64,000 nucleotides of DNA from Hoeflea_A sp963921345. Lineage in GTDB: Bacteria > Pseudomonadota > Alphaproteobacteria > Rhizobiales > Rhizobiaceae. How positions within the stretch are numbered: position 1 is the first letter of the stretch; each line of letters starts with the position of its first letter. The notes under the pieces were generated by a model, which saw nothing but the letters and a program-made list of their open reading frames with translations, was not told the DNA's origin and searched no databases. Of this stretch, positions 15,164 through 23,557 are shown piece by piece. The stretch is from positions 372,001-436,000 of the forward strand of contig CAWUFE020000009.1 in assembly GCA_963921345.3 (NCBI GenBank), given 5' to 3'. A program made the translations under genes and the position numbers.

Positions 15164-16972
15164 ATGAGCAACGGCACATCAGTGCAGGACGGCGGCTACC
15201 GCGTTCTCGCCCGCAAATACCGGCCCATGGATTTCGGCGATCTCATCGGCCAGGAGCCGATGGTGCGCACGCTCACCAACGCCTTCGAGACCGGCCGCAT
15301 CGCCCAGGCCTACATGCTGACCGGCGTGCGCGGCGTCGGCAAGACGACGACGGCGCGCATCCTGGCGCGGGCGCTCAATTACCGCACCGAGGCGATCGAC
15401 AAGCCGACCATCGACCTGGCCGAGCCGGGCGAACACTGCGAGGCGATCATGCGCGGCAGCCATGTCGACGTGATCGAGATGGATGCCGCCTCGCATACCG
15501 GCATCGACGACATTCGCGAGATCATCGAGCAGGTGCGCTACCGGCCGGTATCGGCGCGGTACAAGGTCTACATCATCGACGAGGTGCACATGCTGTCGGT
15601 GCAGGCCTTCAACGGCCTGTTGAAGACGCTCGAGGAGCCGCCGGAGCACGTCAAGTTCATCTTTGCCACCACCGAGATCCGCAAGGTTCCGGTCACCGTA
15701 TTGTCGCGTTGCCAGCGCTTCGACCTGCGGCGCATCGAGGCCGGCGCGCTGGTCGAGCATTTCCGCGCCATCGCCGACAAGGAAGGTGTGTCGATCGACG
15801 ACGAATCGCTGGCCATGATCGCCCGCGCCGCGGAAGGCTCGGCGCGCGACGGCCTGTCGCTGCTCGACCAGGGCATCGCCCATGGCGGCGGTAAGGTCGA
15901 GGCGGAAGCGGTGCGCGCCATGCTGGGGCTTGCCGACCGCGCCCGCGTCGTTGATCTGTTCGAAATGGTCGCCAAGGGCGAAGTGGCGGCGGCGCTCAAC
16001 GCCTTTCGCGAACAATACGATTCCGGCGCCAACCCGGTGGTGGTGCTAACCGATCTCGCCGATTTCACCCATTTGGTGACCCGGCTGAAATTCGTGCCCG
16101 AGGCGGCCAAGGATCCGGCGCTCAGCGAGGCCGAACGCACCCGCGGCGGCGAGTTCGCCAAAAACCTGTCGGTCCCGGTGCTTTCCGCTCTTTGGCAGAT
16201 GTTGCTCAAGGGCATTCCCGAGACCGAACAGTCGAACCGCCCGGTGAGTGCTGCCGAAATGGTGCTGATCCGGCTGACCCATGCGGCCAATCTGCCGAGC
16301 CCCGGCGAGGCCGTGCGCCGCTTGCAGGATGCACCGCCGCAGCGAGCGGAGGGCAATGGCGGCGCTCCGAGCCAATCCAGCGTAGCGCCGGCGGACGCGC
16401 CCGCCGGACCGATGGCCGAGGCACCGCCGCAACCGCCGATGCCGAAGGGCGGCGGCGGTCCGGTCGCCATGCTGCAGCCGACCCAGAACGGAGACAGCGC
16501 CCCGCGCGTGCAGGCCGTTCAGCAGCCGACCGTCGTCATCGACGGGCTCAGCGACCTGGCGGCGCTTGCCGGCAAGCACCGCGACCTCAAGCTGAAGGCG
16601 ATGATCCGCAAGTTCCTGCGGCCGGTGAAGATCGAAACCGGCCGTTTGGAGATCGGCCTGGTCGAGGGGGCGCCGAGGGCGCTTGTCGGCGAGCTGAGCA
16701 CCCGCCTGGAAGACTGGACCGGCCGCCGCTGGGTGATCGCGATCAGCCGCGAAGAGGGTGGCCGCACGCTCGAAGAGATCGAGCACGAGCAGCGGGCCGA
16801 GCTGGTCAGCGACGCCAGCCAGGATCCCGATGTCGCCGCAATCCTGGCGCAGTTTCCCGGCGCCCGCGTCCGCGACGTGCGAATCCGTGCCGACGAGGCC
16901 GAAGAGCCGTTGCCGGCCGGCCAGAGCGATGACGGCGATATCCTGCCGGACGAGCCGCAGGACGATTACTGA
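15164..16972 (+). CDS. dnaX: DNA polymerase III subunit gamma/tau
   Basis: DnaX is the ATPase of the clamp loader. The 602 residues start with VLARKYRPMDFGDLIGQEPM, then Walker A GVRGVGKTT (54-62), Walker B YIIDE (136-140), the LLKTLEEPPEHVKFIFATTE sensor region in pieces, and the arginine finger motif LSRCQRF. The zinc module seen in E. coli is reduced: only one Cys (C92) remains in the segment before the HVDVIEMDA strand. A Pro/Gln/Gly-rich linker (about 385-460) separates the ATPase core from the C-terminal tau region. I found no clear slippery sequence with a downstream hairpin for gamma production. It is followed by ybaB. Confidence 0.96.
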   Translation: MSNGTSVQDGGYRVLARKYRPMDFGDLIGQEPMVRTLTNAFETGRIAQAYMLTGVRGVGKTTTARILARALNYRTEAIDKPTIDLAEPGEHCEAIMRGSHVDVIEMDAASHTGIDDIREIIEQVRYRPVSARYKVYIIDEVHMLSVQAFNGLLKTLEEPPEHVKFIFATTEIRKVPVTVLSRCQRFDLRRIEAGALVEHFRAIADKEGVSIDDESLAMIARAAEGSARDGLSLLDQGIAHGGGKVEAEAVRAMLGLADRARVVDLFEMVAKGEVAAALNAFREQYDSGANPVVVLTDLADFTHLVTRLKFVPEAAKDPALSEAERTRGGEFAKNLSVPVLSALWQMLLKGIPETEQSNRPVSAAEMVLIRLTHAANLPSPGEAVRRLQDAPPQRAEGNGGAPSQSSVAPADAPAGPMAEAPPQPPMPKGGGGPVAMLQPTQNGDSAPRVQAVQQPTVVIDGLSDLAALAGKHRDLKLKAMIRKFLRPVKIETGRLEIGLVEGAPRALVGELSTRLEDWTGRRWVIAISREEGGRTLEEIEHEQRAELVSDASQDPDVAAILAQFPGARVRDVRIRADEAEEPLPAGQSDDGDILPDEPQDDY

Positions 16973-17022
16973 AACACGCAAGCTACGCCGGCGCCGCCGC
17001 GCCGCAGCCAATGGAGAATAAG

Positions 17023-17346
17023 ATGCGCGATTTGATGGGCATGATGGGCAAGGTCAAGGAAATGCAGGAGAAGATGGCCGCCCTGCAGGAAGAGGTCGAG
17101 GCGATCGAGTGCGAAGGCACCTCCGGCGGTGGCCTGGTCACGGTGCGCCTCAACGGCAAGGGCATGATGCTCGGCATGTCCGTCGACCCGTCGCTGATCA
17201 AGGACGACGAGGCGGAGATCCTCGAAGACCTGATCGTCGCCGCCCACAACGACGCCAAGGGCAAGATCGAGGCCGCCGTCCAGGAAAAATCCAAGGAACT
17301 GACCGCCGGCCTGCCGATCCCGCCCGGCATGAAGCTGCCCTTCTAG
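17023..17346 (+). CDS. ybaB: YbaB/EbfC family nucleoid-associated protein
   Basis: A 107-residue protein of the YbaB/EbfC family, a dimeric DNA-binding protein of tweezer shape. The family sequence MRDLMGMMGKVKEMQEKM begins at 17023, where GGAG lies seven bases upstream; an ATG four codons earlier lacks a ribosome site. The helix 1 coiled segment, the VTVRLNGKGMMLGMSV strand pair and the C-terminal PIPPGMKLPF are typical. It is the usual partner of dnaX; recR normally comes next but is instead at the window start, and an acyl-CoA synthetase gene follows here. Confidence 0.95.
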   Translation: MRDLMGMMGKVKEMQEKMAALQEEVEAIECEGTSGGGLVTVRLNGKGMMLGMSVDPSLIKDDEAEILEDLIVAAHNDAKGKIEAAVQEKSKELTAGLPIPPGMKLPF

Positions 17347-17360
17347 GCCCCTTTTTCGAA

Positions 17361-19256
17361 ATGGCCTTCGCTCCGCTCGGCCCGATCCGCAGCGTCGCCG
17401 ATCTGCGCCGGCTGGAGGAAACGCCGCTGGAGCAGGCAATCGGCATCGACAGCACTTACGAGCTGTTTGCCGAATCGGCCCGCGCTTTCGGCGACAAAAC
17501 GGCGCTGACCTTTCTGCGTTCTGGCGATCCCGCCGACGATCCGATCCGCTGGAGCTACCGGCGGCTTTTCGAAGGAATCACCCGGGCCGCCAACCTCTTT
17601 CATGCGCTCGGCATCGGCCCGGGCGATACGGTGGCGGCACTGCTGCCCGGCTGCCTAGAATACCACCTGGTGCTGTGGGGCGGCGAGGCGGTCGGCATCG
17701 TGCAACCGCTCAATCCGCTGCTGTCGCTGGACAAGCTGGAGGAATTGCTGCGCGCCGCCGACGCCCGCATCCTGGTTGCCTATGGCGCGGCGGAAGAAGC
17801 CGACTATTGGGACAAGGCGATGGCGCTGCGGGCCCGCATCCCCGGTCTGCTGGTACTGCGCGTCGCACCGCATGACGAAGCCGAGCCGCCGGAGCATGAC
17901 GGCGATGGCGATTTCCAGGCGCTGGTGGCCGACCAGCCGGCCGACCGGCTGGTCAGCGGACGCCGGATCCGGCCCGACGACATCGCCGCCTACTTCCACA
18001 CAGGCGGCACCACCGGAGCGCCAAAGCTTGCGCAACACACCCACGGCAATCAGGTCTTCACCGCCTGGGCCAGCGTGCAACTGCAGGGCATGACCCGCGA
18101 CGACGTGTCGATCAACGGCTATCCGCTGTTTCATGTCGCCGGCGTGCTGCCCGCTTCTCTCACATCGCTCTCCGCCGGTGTCGAGGTCGTCATCCCGACG
18201 ACGACGTTGCTGCGCAATCCGCAGGTGCGGCAGAACTACTGGCACATTGCCGAAAAATACGGCGCGACGTCGCTATCGGCGGTTCCGACCGTGCTGGCGG
18301 CCCTTGCCAATGTGCCGGTCGACGGCGCCGACATTTCGTCGATCCGCTATTGCCGTACCGGTGCGGCGCCTCTGCCGCCGGAACTCGCCGAACGCTTTGA
18401 GCGGCAGTTCGGCCTGCACGTGCATGAAAGCCTCGGCATGACCGAAATGGCCGGCATCAGTTCGATCCGACCGCCGGGCGTGCGCGGTCCGGCCGGCTGC
18501 GTCGGCTTCCCGATCCCTTACGCCCGGGTCCGGGTCGTGGCGCTCGATGCCGACGGCAATGCGACCGACCGTGACTTGCCCGACGGCGAGCACGGCATGA
18601 TCCTGTTCAATGCGCCCAACGTGTTTCCCGGCTATCTCGACCCGGCGGCGACGGCAAAGGCGTTTACCGAAGACGGCTGGCTGATCACCGGGGATGTCGG
18701 CTGGCGCGACGCCGAGGGCCGGCTGCATCTCACCGGCCGCTCCAAGGACCTGATCATCCGCGGCGGCCACAACATCGATCCCAAGGTCATCGAGGACGCG
18801 CTCGACAGCCATGCCGACGTGCTGCTCTGTGCGGCGGTCGGCGCCCCGGACGCCTATGCCGGCGAACTGCCGGTCGCCTTCGCCGTCGCCCAGCCCGGCA
18901 CCGCGCCGGACCCGGCGGAGCTGCTCCAATGGACTGCAGCTCGCGTCGACGAACGCCCGGCGCGGCCGAAATGGGTGGAACTGATCGGCACCATGCCGAC
19001 CACCAATGTCGGCAAGATCTTCAAGCCGGATTTGCGCCGCCGCGCGGCGGAACGAACGGTGGGCGATCTGATCGGGACGCTGACCGCCGATCACCCGTCG
19101 CTGCTCGGAACCGCCGTGACGGCGCGGCTCGAAGCCGATGGCCGCATCACCGTCGACATCGCCCTGCCGGATCCCATCGACCGCAATGCCCAGGATGCGC
19201 TCGGCAAGGCGCTCAATCCGCTGCCGGTGGCGCTGGTTTTCACGAGCGCCGGGTGA
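17361..19256 (+). CDS. Acyl-CoA synthetase (AMP-forming)
   Basis: A 631-residue class I adenylate-forming enzyme that activates a carboxylate to acyl-AMP and then acyl-CoA. Motifs seen are the phosphate loop FHTGGTTGAPKLAQ (about 212-225), ESLGMTEMAG, GWLITGDVG, the hinge GRSKDLIIRGGHNI and the catalytic lysine region NVGKIFK. After that lysine there are about 85 extra residues (VGDLIGTLTADHPSLLG onwards), longer than the usual C-terminal domain and of unknown role. The start at 17361 lies 14 bp after ybaB, so it may be co-transcribed with dnaX-ybaB. Chain-length preference cannot be read from the sequence. Confidence 0.88.
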   Translation: MAFAPLGPIRSVADLRRLEETPLEQAIGIDSTYELFAESARAFGDKTALTFLRSGDPADDPIRWSYRRLFEGITRAANLFHALGIGPGDTVAALLPGCLEYHLVLWGGEAVGIVQPLNPLLSLDKLEELLRAADARILVAYGAAEEADYWDKAMALRARIPGLLVLRVAPHDEAEPPEHDGDGDFQALVADQPADRLVSGRRIRPDDIAAYFHTGGTTGAPKLAQHTHGNQVFTAWASVQLQGMTRDDVSINGYPLFHVAGVLPASLTSLSAGVEVVIPTTTLLRNPQVRQNYWHIAEKYGATSLSAVPTVLAALANVPVDGADISSIRYCRTGAAPLPPELAERFERQFGLHVHESLGMTEMAGISSIRPPGVRGPAGCVGFPIPYARVRVVALDADGNATDRDLPDGEHGMILFNAPNVFPGYLDPAATAKAFTEDGWLITGDVGWRDAEGRLHLTGRSKDLIIRGGHNIDPKVIEDALDSHADVLLCAAVGAPDAYAGELPVAFAVAQPGTAPDPAELLQWTAARVDERPARPKWVELIGTMPTTNVGKIFKPDLRRRAAERTVGDLIGTLTADHPSLLGTAVTARLEADGRITVDIALPDPIDRNAQDALGKALNPLPVALVFTSAG

Positions 19257-19277
19257 GGGGGCCCGGATGCGCAAGCA

Positions 19278-19616
19278 TCAGGGCCGCTCGGTCAGGGCCT
19301 GCGAAAAGTCGACCGGGTGCAGCGGAAAGTCTATGATCTCGTCGACGATGCTGCCGGTTGCGGGTGCTGTCCGGCGCTTGATCTCCTTCCACTCCTCGTC
19401 TGCCATGAAGCGTTCCCAGCCGGCAGCCATCTCGGCTTCCGATTTCCAACTGAGCAGATAGGCGAAGACCGGATTGTCGTTGTGGCGGGTTTCCCACATG
19501 GCCAGGATACGAAAACCGTGCTGCCGCATCAGACGGGCGGCGTGATCGCGGAAGCGGTCGAGAAAAGCCTGTTTCGTGTCGTCGAAGATTTCGTAGATTC
19601 TGAGCTGGTTGATCAT
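19278..19616 (-). CDS. NIPSNAP family protein
   Basis: A 112-residue ferredoxin-fold alpha/beta-barrel protein. The sequence MINQLRIYEIFDDTKQAFLD, then HGFRILAMWETRHNDNPVFAYLLSW-like strands and the helix AEMAAGWERFMADEEWKEI are typical of NIPSNAP/ABM small dimers. Start ATG at 19616 gives the canonical N-terminus. Some relatives are linked to oxidative or aromatic metabolism, but a function cannot be given. It converges on the acyl-CoA synthetase. Confidence 0.85.
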   Translation of the reverse strand: MINQLRIYEIFDDTKQAFLDRFRDHAARLMRQHGFRILAMWETRHNDNPVFAYLLSWKSEAEMAAGWERFMADEEWKEIKRRTAPATGSIVDEIIDFPLHPVDFSQALTERP

Positions 19617-19919
19617 TGCTGGAACGCTCCTGGAGTCGATTGAGACAGGTGCTTTTGCGATGGCGCGACTTCGCGGAGGAAACGGCGGCCGAAATGCGCA
19701 AGGCAAAGTTCACGCACTGTTGAACGGACGATATCGGATTGAGGCAATGGATCCGCCGATTGTGCCGGACTGCAAACTGGACGAATCCATGCCCGACGCG
19801 CTATCCTGATTCGAGCGACACTGGAATTGTTTCTCGGTCCAGTTGGGAGGTCACGGACGGCAGGCGGGCATTCAATCCATACCGCCGGGCAGCGGATTCG
19901 GTCAAGAAGGGGGCAGACC
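19617..19919. other. Intergenic region between NIPSNAP and desaturase genes
   Basis: About 300 bp between divergent genes. Short open frames are present but none resembles a known protein, and I see no strong inverted repeat or RNA gene. The right end contains AAGGGGG at 19906-19912, which acts as ribosome site for the TTG-started desaturase. Confidence 0.5.
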
Positions 19920-20735
19920 TTGGCTGGATTGACAAAAGAACAAAAGAAGCAATTGCAGGCAATGTCGCGCATTCCCGATCTTGCGTGGCCCACCGTGATT
20001 GTGTTTTTGGCCGGTTCGATCTGCTGGGCCGGAGGTCTGGTGGCCAACATGGCCGGATTGCTGCCGAACTGGCTGGTGGTCATCACCGCCTTTGTGGCGA
20101 TGTATTTTCTCTTCATGGCCATGCACGAGGCGGCCCATTCGTCGATCTCGCGCAATCGCCACGTCAACTACATTATCGGCAGCATCGCCTCGATTCCGTT
20201 TGCCGGAGCCTTTCCGATATTTCGCCGCGCCCACCTGACCCACCACGTTCACGCTAACGACCATGAAGAAGACCCCGATTTCTGGAGCGGCGGAAGTCCG
20301 TTGATATTTAAGTGGGCGACCCAGGATCTCCGTTACGTGAAATTGTACCGCAACAGCTCCAGGCGGTTCTCCCGGCGTCAGCGCTTGCAGAACATCGTCG
20401 TGCCGTCGCTGCTGCTGGTCGTTGCGTTATGGCTCGTTTATCTCGGCTACTGGCAATCGGTGCTGTTTGCCTGGCTGATCCCCTGGCGTCTGTCGATTGC
20501 CTGGCTTGCATACGCGTTTAACTACCTTCCCCATGCGCCCCACCAGGTTCCGCAAAGAGAAAACCGATTTGCCGCCACGGTGTGTCGTCAGCCGCGCTGG
20601 CTGAAATGGATCCTGATGTTCCAGAACTATCACAACGTTCATCATCTCTATCCGTCGGCACCGTTCTACCGGATCGAGAAAATGTGGGACGTCGGATCGG
20701 AGCACTTCAAACGACACGGCACCCGCATCGTCTGA
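19920..20735 (+). CDS. Fatty acid desaturase family membrane protein (TTG start)
   Basis: A di-iron membrane oxygenase of about 271 residues. Three histidine boxes are intact: HEAAH (69-73), HLTHH (105-109) and HNVHH (238-242), with hydrophobic helices at about 22-66, 86-100 and 158-200. No ATG lies at the N-terminus expected for the family; the TTG at 19920 has AAGGGGG at good spacing, so I take it as the start, with the ATG at 19962 as the alternative. This family includes acyl desaturases, carotenoid ketolases/hydroxylases and alkane hydroxylases. It is convergent with the Crp-type gene and lies beside the ThDP/oxidase cluster. Confidence 0.8.
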   Translation: MAGLTKEQKKQLQAMSRIPDLAWPTVIVFLAGSICWAGGLVANMAGLLPNWLVVITAFVAMYFLFMAMHEAAHSSISRNRHVNYIIGSIASIPFAGAFPIFRRAHLTHHVHANDHEEDPDFWSGGSPLIFKWATQDLRYVKLYRNSSRRFSRRQRLQNIVVPSLLLVVALWLVYLGYWQSVLFAWLIPWRLSIAWLAYAFNYLPHAPHQVPQRENRFAATVCRQPRWLKWILMFQNYHNVHHLYPSAPFYRIEKMWDVGSEHFKRHGTRIV

Positions 20736-20756
20736 CTGACACCCGATCTTATCCGT

Positions 20757-21497
20757 TCACTCGGGGCTTGCTTCGAAAACCAGTTCCTCGAGCCGTGCCA
20801 TGTCGGTGATGTGCAGGGCGTCCGAAGTTCGGATGAGCAGACCGGCCTTGATCAACCGGCTCAGTTCGCGCGACACCGCCTCCCGGTGGGTGCTGATGCG
20901 GTCGGCGATATCGGAGAGCTTGGGCACCGGCGTGATCCTCCGGTCCGCCTGGCCGGGCAGGCGGCCGCCCGACAGGCGCAGCAGTTCCGCGCGAACCCGG
21001 TGGGGAACCGACAGCGTGCTGAATTCGACCACCCGCGACGACAGCCGGCGGACCTCCGCGGTCAGCAGGCGGATCACGTGCAGACTCAACTCCGGTTCCA
21101 GCCGCAGCACTTCGACGAAGGCACTGGGCGAGAGTTTGGCAATCAGGCACAGGGACTGGGCCTCGATGCTGGCCGAACGCTCGGAGCCATCGATTGCCGA
21201 TATTTCGCCGAACATGCGGCCTGCATGCATGTCCTGAAAAACGACATTCTTGCCGGCAGCCGAGTAGATGGAGGCGCGAACGGTTCCCTCGGCCAGAAAA
21301 TACACTCCGTCAGGGACATCGCCCTGGCTGAAGACCATCGTCCCCGGTTCGAAAGTCAGCCAGGCACACAGGTCCGCAATCCGCTGCAGTCTTTCGTCGG
21401 AGAGCCCGGCAAGCAGCTCTACTTTTCGCAAATGGTCCAGACGGTCGTTCAATTGCTGCCCCCAGCGCGATCTGATCGGAAATTGACCCCAATCCAT
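20757..21497 (-). CDS. Crp/Fnr family transcriptional regulator
   Basis: A 246-residue regulator with an N-terminal cyclic-nucleotide-binding-like barrel (GTMVFSQGDVPDGVYFLAEG, MFGEISAIDGSERSASIEA as separate pieces) and a C-terminal helix-turn-helix (KLSDIADRISTHREAVSREL). The FGEISAIDGSERSAS stretch resembles the phosphate-binding cassette of cNMP sensors, so cAMP or cGMP binding is plausible. The Cys cluster of oxygen-sensing Fnr proteins is absent. It is divergent from the ThDP-enzyme gene with 146 bp between starts, and a class III cyclase is encoded 5 kb away, which suggests a local cyclic-nucleotide circuit. Confidence 0.88.
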   Translation of the reverse strand: MDWGQFPIRSRWGQQLNDRLDHLRKVELLAGLSDERLQRIADLCAWLTFEPGTMVFSQGDVPDGVYFLAEGTVRASIYSAAGKNVVFQDMHAGRMFGEISAIDGSERSASIEAQSLCLIAKLSPSAFVEVLRLEPELSLHVIRLLTAEVRRLSSRVVEFSTLSVPHRVRAELLRLSGGRLPGQADRRITPVPKLSDIADRISTHREAVSRELSRLIKAGLLIRTSDALHITDMARLEELVFEASPE

Positions 21498-21510
21498 TGA
21501 ACTTTTTCAT

Positions 21511-21537
21511 GTATCCGGTGTCGATACAAGACGATAC
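21511..21537. promoter_or_regulatory. Candidate operator upstream of the ThDP-enzyme operon
   Basis: GTATC (21511-21515) and GATAC (21523-21527) form an inverted repeat with seven bases between, and GATAC recurs at 21533-21537, ten bases on. The repeats lie in the 146-bp gap between the Crp-type regulator and the ThDP-enzyme gene. Helical spacing suggests a regulator site; the half-sites differ from the classical TGTGA of E. coli Crp. Support is by pattern only. Confidence 0.35.
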
Positions 21538-21643
21538 GCTGGACCATCCATTTTCGTCCTGCATTGGCATTTGTCATAGCCAGGCGATTTTTTTCTTGGT
21601 TTTTTTGACGCGTAAGATCCAGGACCATGGGAGGTGCAATGTC

Positions 21644-23521
21644 ATGTCAATAAAACGGATGGATCCCAGACTCACGGCCAGCAAAGTCTATGTAACCGAC
21701 AAATGGAACATGACGGTTGCGCAGCTGTTGCTGGAATATCTGAACCTGGAGGGGGCCGATACGGTCTTCGGCATTCCCGGCGGCGCGGTCATCTACATCG
21801 CCGATGAGCTGATGCAGCAGCGCGACCGGTTCGACTTCGTCATCTGCCGGCAGGAAACCGGCGCGGCCTATATCGCCCACGGCTATGCCCGCGTGTCGGG
21901 CAAGCTGGGCGTGGTGCTGACGACCTCCGGCCCGGCAGCGACCAACGCCCTGACCGGTTCCATGAACGCCCAGGCCGCCAATGCATCTCTGCTCACCATC
22001 ACCGGCGAGTGCGCAGAGAAATATTTCGGCATGGGCTACCTTCAGGAGGGCATCGACGCCGATCTCGACGTGTCGAACATCTACCAGAACGCGGTGGAAT
22101 ACAGCGCCGTCATCACCAGTCACAACAATTTCCAGACCCTGATGCAGCAGGCGTTGCGCGATGCCCATTCGCAGCCGCCGCGTGCCAGCCATGTCAGCAT
22201 TCCTAACAATATCGCTGGCGAGTGCGTCAAGCTGCAGGGCGCCTATGACAAGAACGGCAACCGCATCCCGTTCCCGAATTCCCCCTTGCGTTACCGCGCG
22301 GTCCCCAACGGGGTCGACACGCACAAGACCTCGGAGTCGCTCCAGGAACTTGTCGCGGCACGCCGCCCCTTGATCTTCTTCGGCAACGGAGCCAGACGGG
22401 CGCTCGAACATGCAGACCGTCTCGACAGCTTCACGGCATTCGTCGAAAAGTTCGCCATCCCGGTCATGACGACGCCCGACGCCAAGGGGATCTTTCCGGA
22501 GACTCACCCGCTGTCCCTGCGCAACTACGGCATGACCGCCTGCACCTGGCCGGACATCTACATGCAGCCGCAGAACAGCGCCGACCACTACGACGCGCTG
22601 ATGGTGTTCGGCTCCAAGCTGGGCGAACTCGCCACCAGCGTCGTTGCCACCGATCACTGGTCCAAGATGCTGATCCCCAGCCACAGTTTCGTGCAGGTGG
22701 ATCTCGACCAGAGCATCATCGCCCGCGATTTTCCGGTCACCCGCGGCATCGTCGCCGATGTCGGCGCGACACTGGACTGCATGATCGAGGAAAGCACCGG
22801 CCTGAAGCCCGACGAAGCCGCGGTGGAGGAACGAAGGAAGCTGATCGCGCAGATCAAGAAGGATAACTGCCCGTTCCACGAACCCGAGGGTCGCGATTTC
22901 GCCGGCGCACCGGTCCACCCTGCCGCCGTCTGCCGTGTCGTCCAGGAGTGCATGAAAAGCGGCAATGTGTTCATCGACGCCGGCAACTGCGTCGGCTGGT
23001 CGCTCAACAACATGGTGATCGATCCGCCGGTGCGGTACCACTCGTCGTTGGACATGGGGCCGATGGGCTTCGGGGTCGCCGCGGTGATCGGCGGCAAGAT
23101 CGCCGATCCCGACAATCCGGCGATCGCCATCGTCGGCGACGGCGCCTTCATGATGCACGGCTCGGAAATCTCCACCGCTGCTCAAAACCGCGTCGGCGCC
23201 ATCTGGGTGGTTCTCTACAACAACGATCTGGGCATGGTCAGCCAGGGGATGGCGGAGCTGTTCCCGCCGCAAAAGGCCTGGAGCGACTACTACAAGCTGG
23301 GCGACCCGGATCTTGTCAAATACTCGACGGGCCTTGGCGCGCGGGCGGTCGAAGTCGGGCCGCACCAGAACCTGAGTGCGTTCGAACAGCAGCTCGAGCT
23401 GGCCATCGAACTGGCCGACGAGACCCGGCAACCGCAGGTGATCGTGGTCCACATCGATACCAAGCCGATGCCGCGATACGGATGGCCGACCCTGCCGAAG
23501 CCCGACTGTGGCAAACCCTGA
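21644..23521 (+). CDS. ThDP-dependent enzyme, acetolactate-synthase-like
   Basis: A 625-residue enzyme of the acetolactate synthase/pyruvate oxidase superfamily. The catalytic glutamate is E71 in RQETGAAYIAHGYAR, the GYLQEGID segment carries the Gln conserved in acetohydroxyacid synthases, and the ThDP/Mg site is G498-D499-G500 with N526-N527. No small regulatory subunit is encoded beside it and the wider context is not branched-chain amino acid synthesis, so a specialised carboligase or 2-oxo-acid decarboxylase is more likely. Start at 21644 has GGGAGG nine bases upstream. It leads a run with the amine oxidase (36 bp) and glyoxalase-fold gene (12 bp). The oxidase could supply its 2-oxo-acid substrate. 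Confidence 0.87.
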   Translation: MSIKRMDPRLTASKVYVTDKWNMTVAQLLLEYLNLEGADTVFGIPGGAVIYIADELMQQRDRFDFVICRQETGAAYIAHGYARVSGKLGVVLTTSGPAATNALTGSMNAQAANASLLTITGECAEKYFGMGYLQEGIDADLDVSNIYQNAVEYSAVITSHNNFQTLMQQALRDAHSQPPRASHVSIPNNIAGECVKLQGAYDKNGNRIPFPNSPLRYRAVPNGVDTHKTSESLQELVAARRPLIFFGNGARRALEHADRLDSFTAFVEKFAIPVMTTPDAKGIFPETHPLSLRNYGMTACTWPDIYMQPQNSADHYDALMVFGSKLGELATSVVATDHWSKMLIPSHSFVQVDLDQSIIARDFPVTRGIVADVGATLDCMIEESTGLKPDEAAVEERRKLIAQIKKDNCPFHEPEGRDFAGAPVHPAAVCRVVQECMKSGNVFIDAGNCVGWSLNNMVIDPPVRYHSSLDMGPMGFGVAAVIGGKIADPDNPAIAIVGDGAFMMHGSEISTAAQNRVGAIWVVLYNNDLGMVSQGMAELFPPQKAWSDYYKLGDPDLVKYSTGLGARAVEVGPHQNLSAFEQQLELAIELADETRQPQVIVVHIDTKPMPRYGWPTLPKPDCGKP

Positions 23522-23557
23522 TCGACCGGCACCTATGAACACATTGGGAGAAGAAGC

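Noticed and set aside
15164..16972. Programmed frameshift site in dnaX
   Set aside because: I found no A-AAA-AAG-type slippery site followed by a hairpin in the region where gamma would end.
21644..23521. ThDP enzyme as housekeeping ilvB
   Set aside because: No ilvH-type small subunit or ilvC lies next to it and its operon partners are an amine oxidase and a VOC protein; not excluded, but less likely.
21647..23542. A 631-codon open frame on the minus strand opposite the ThDP enzyme
   Set aside because: The plus-strand frame has full ThDP motifs; the minus frame is rich in Arg/Val/His and has no recognisable fold or ribosome site.
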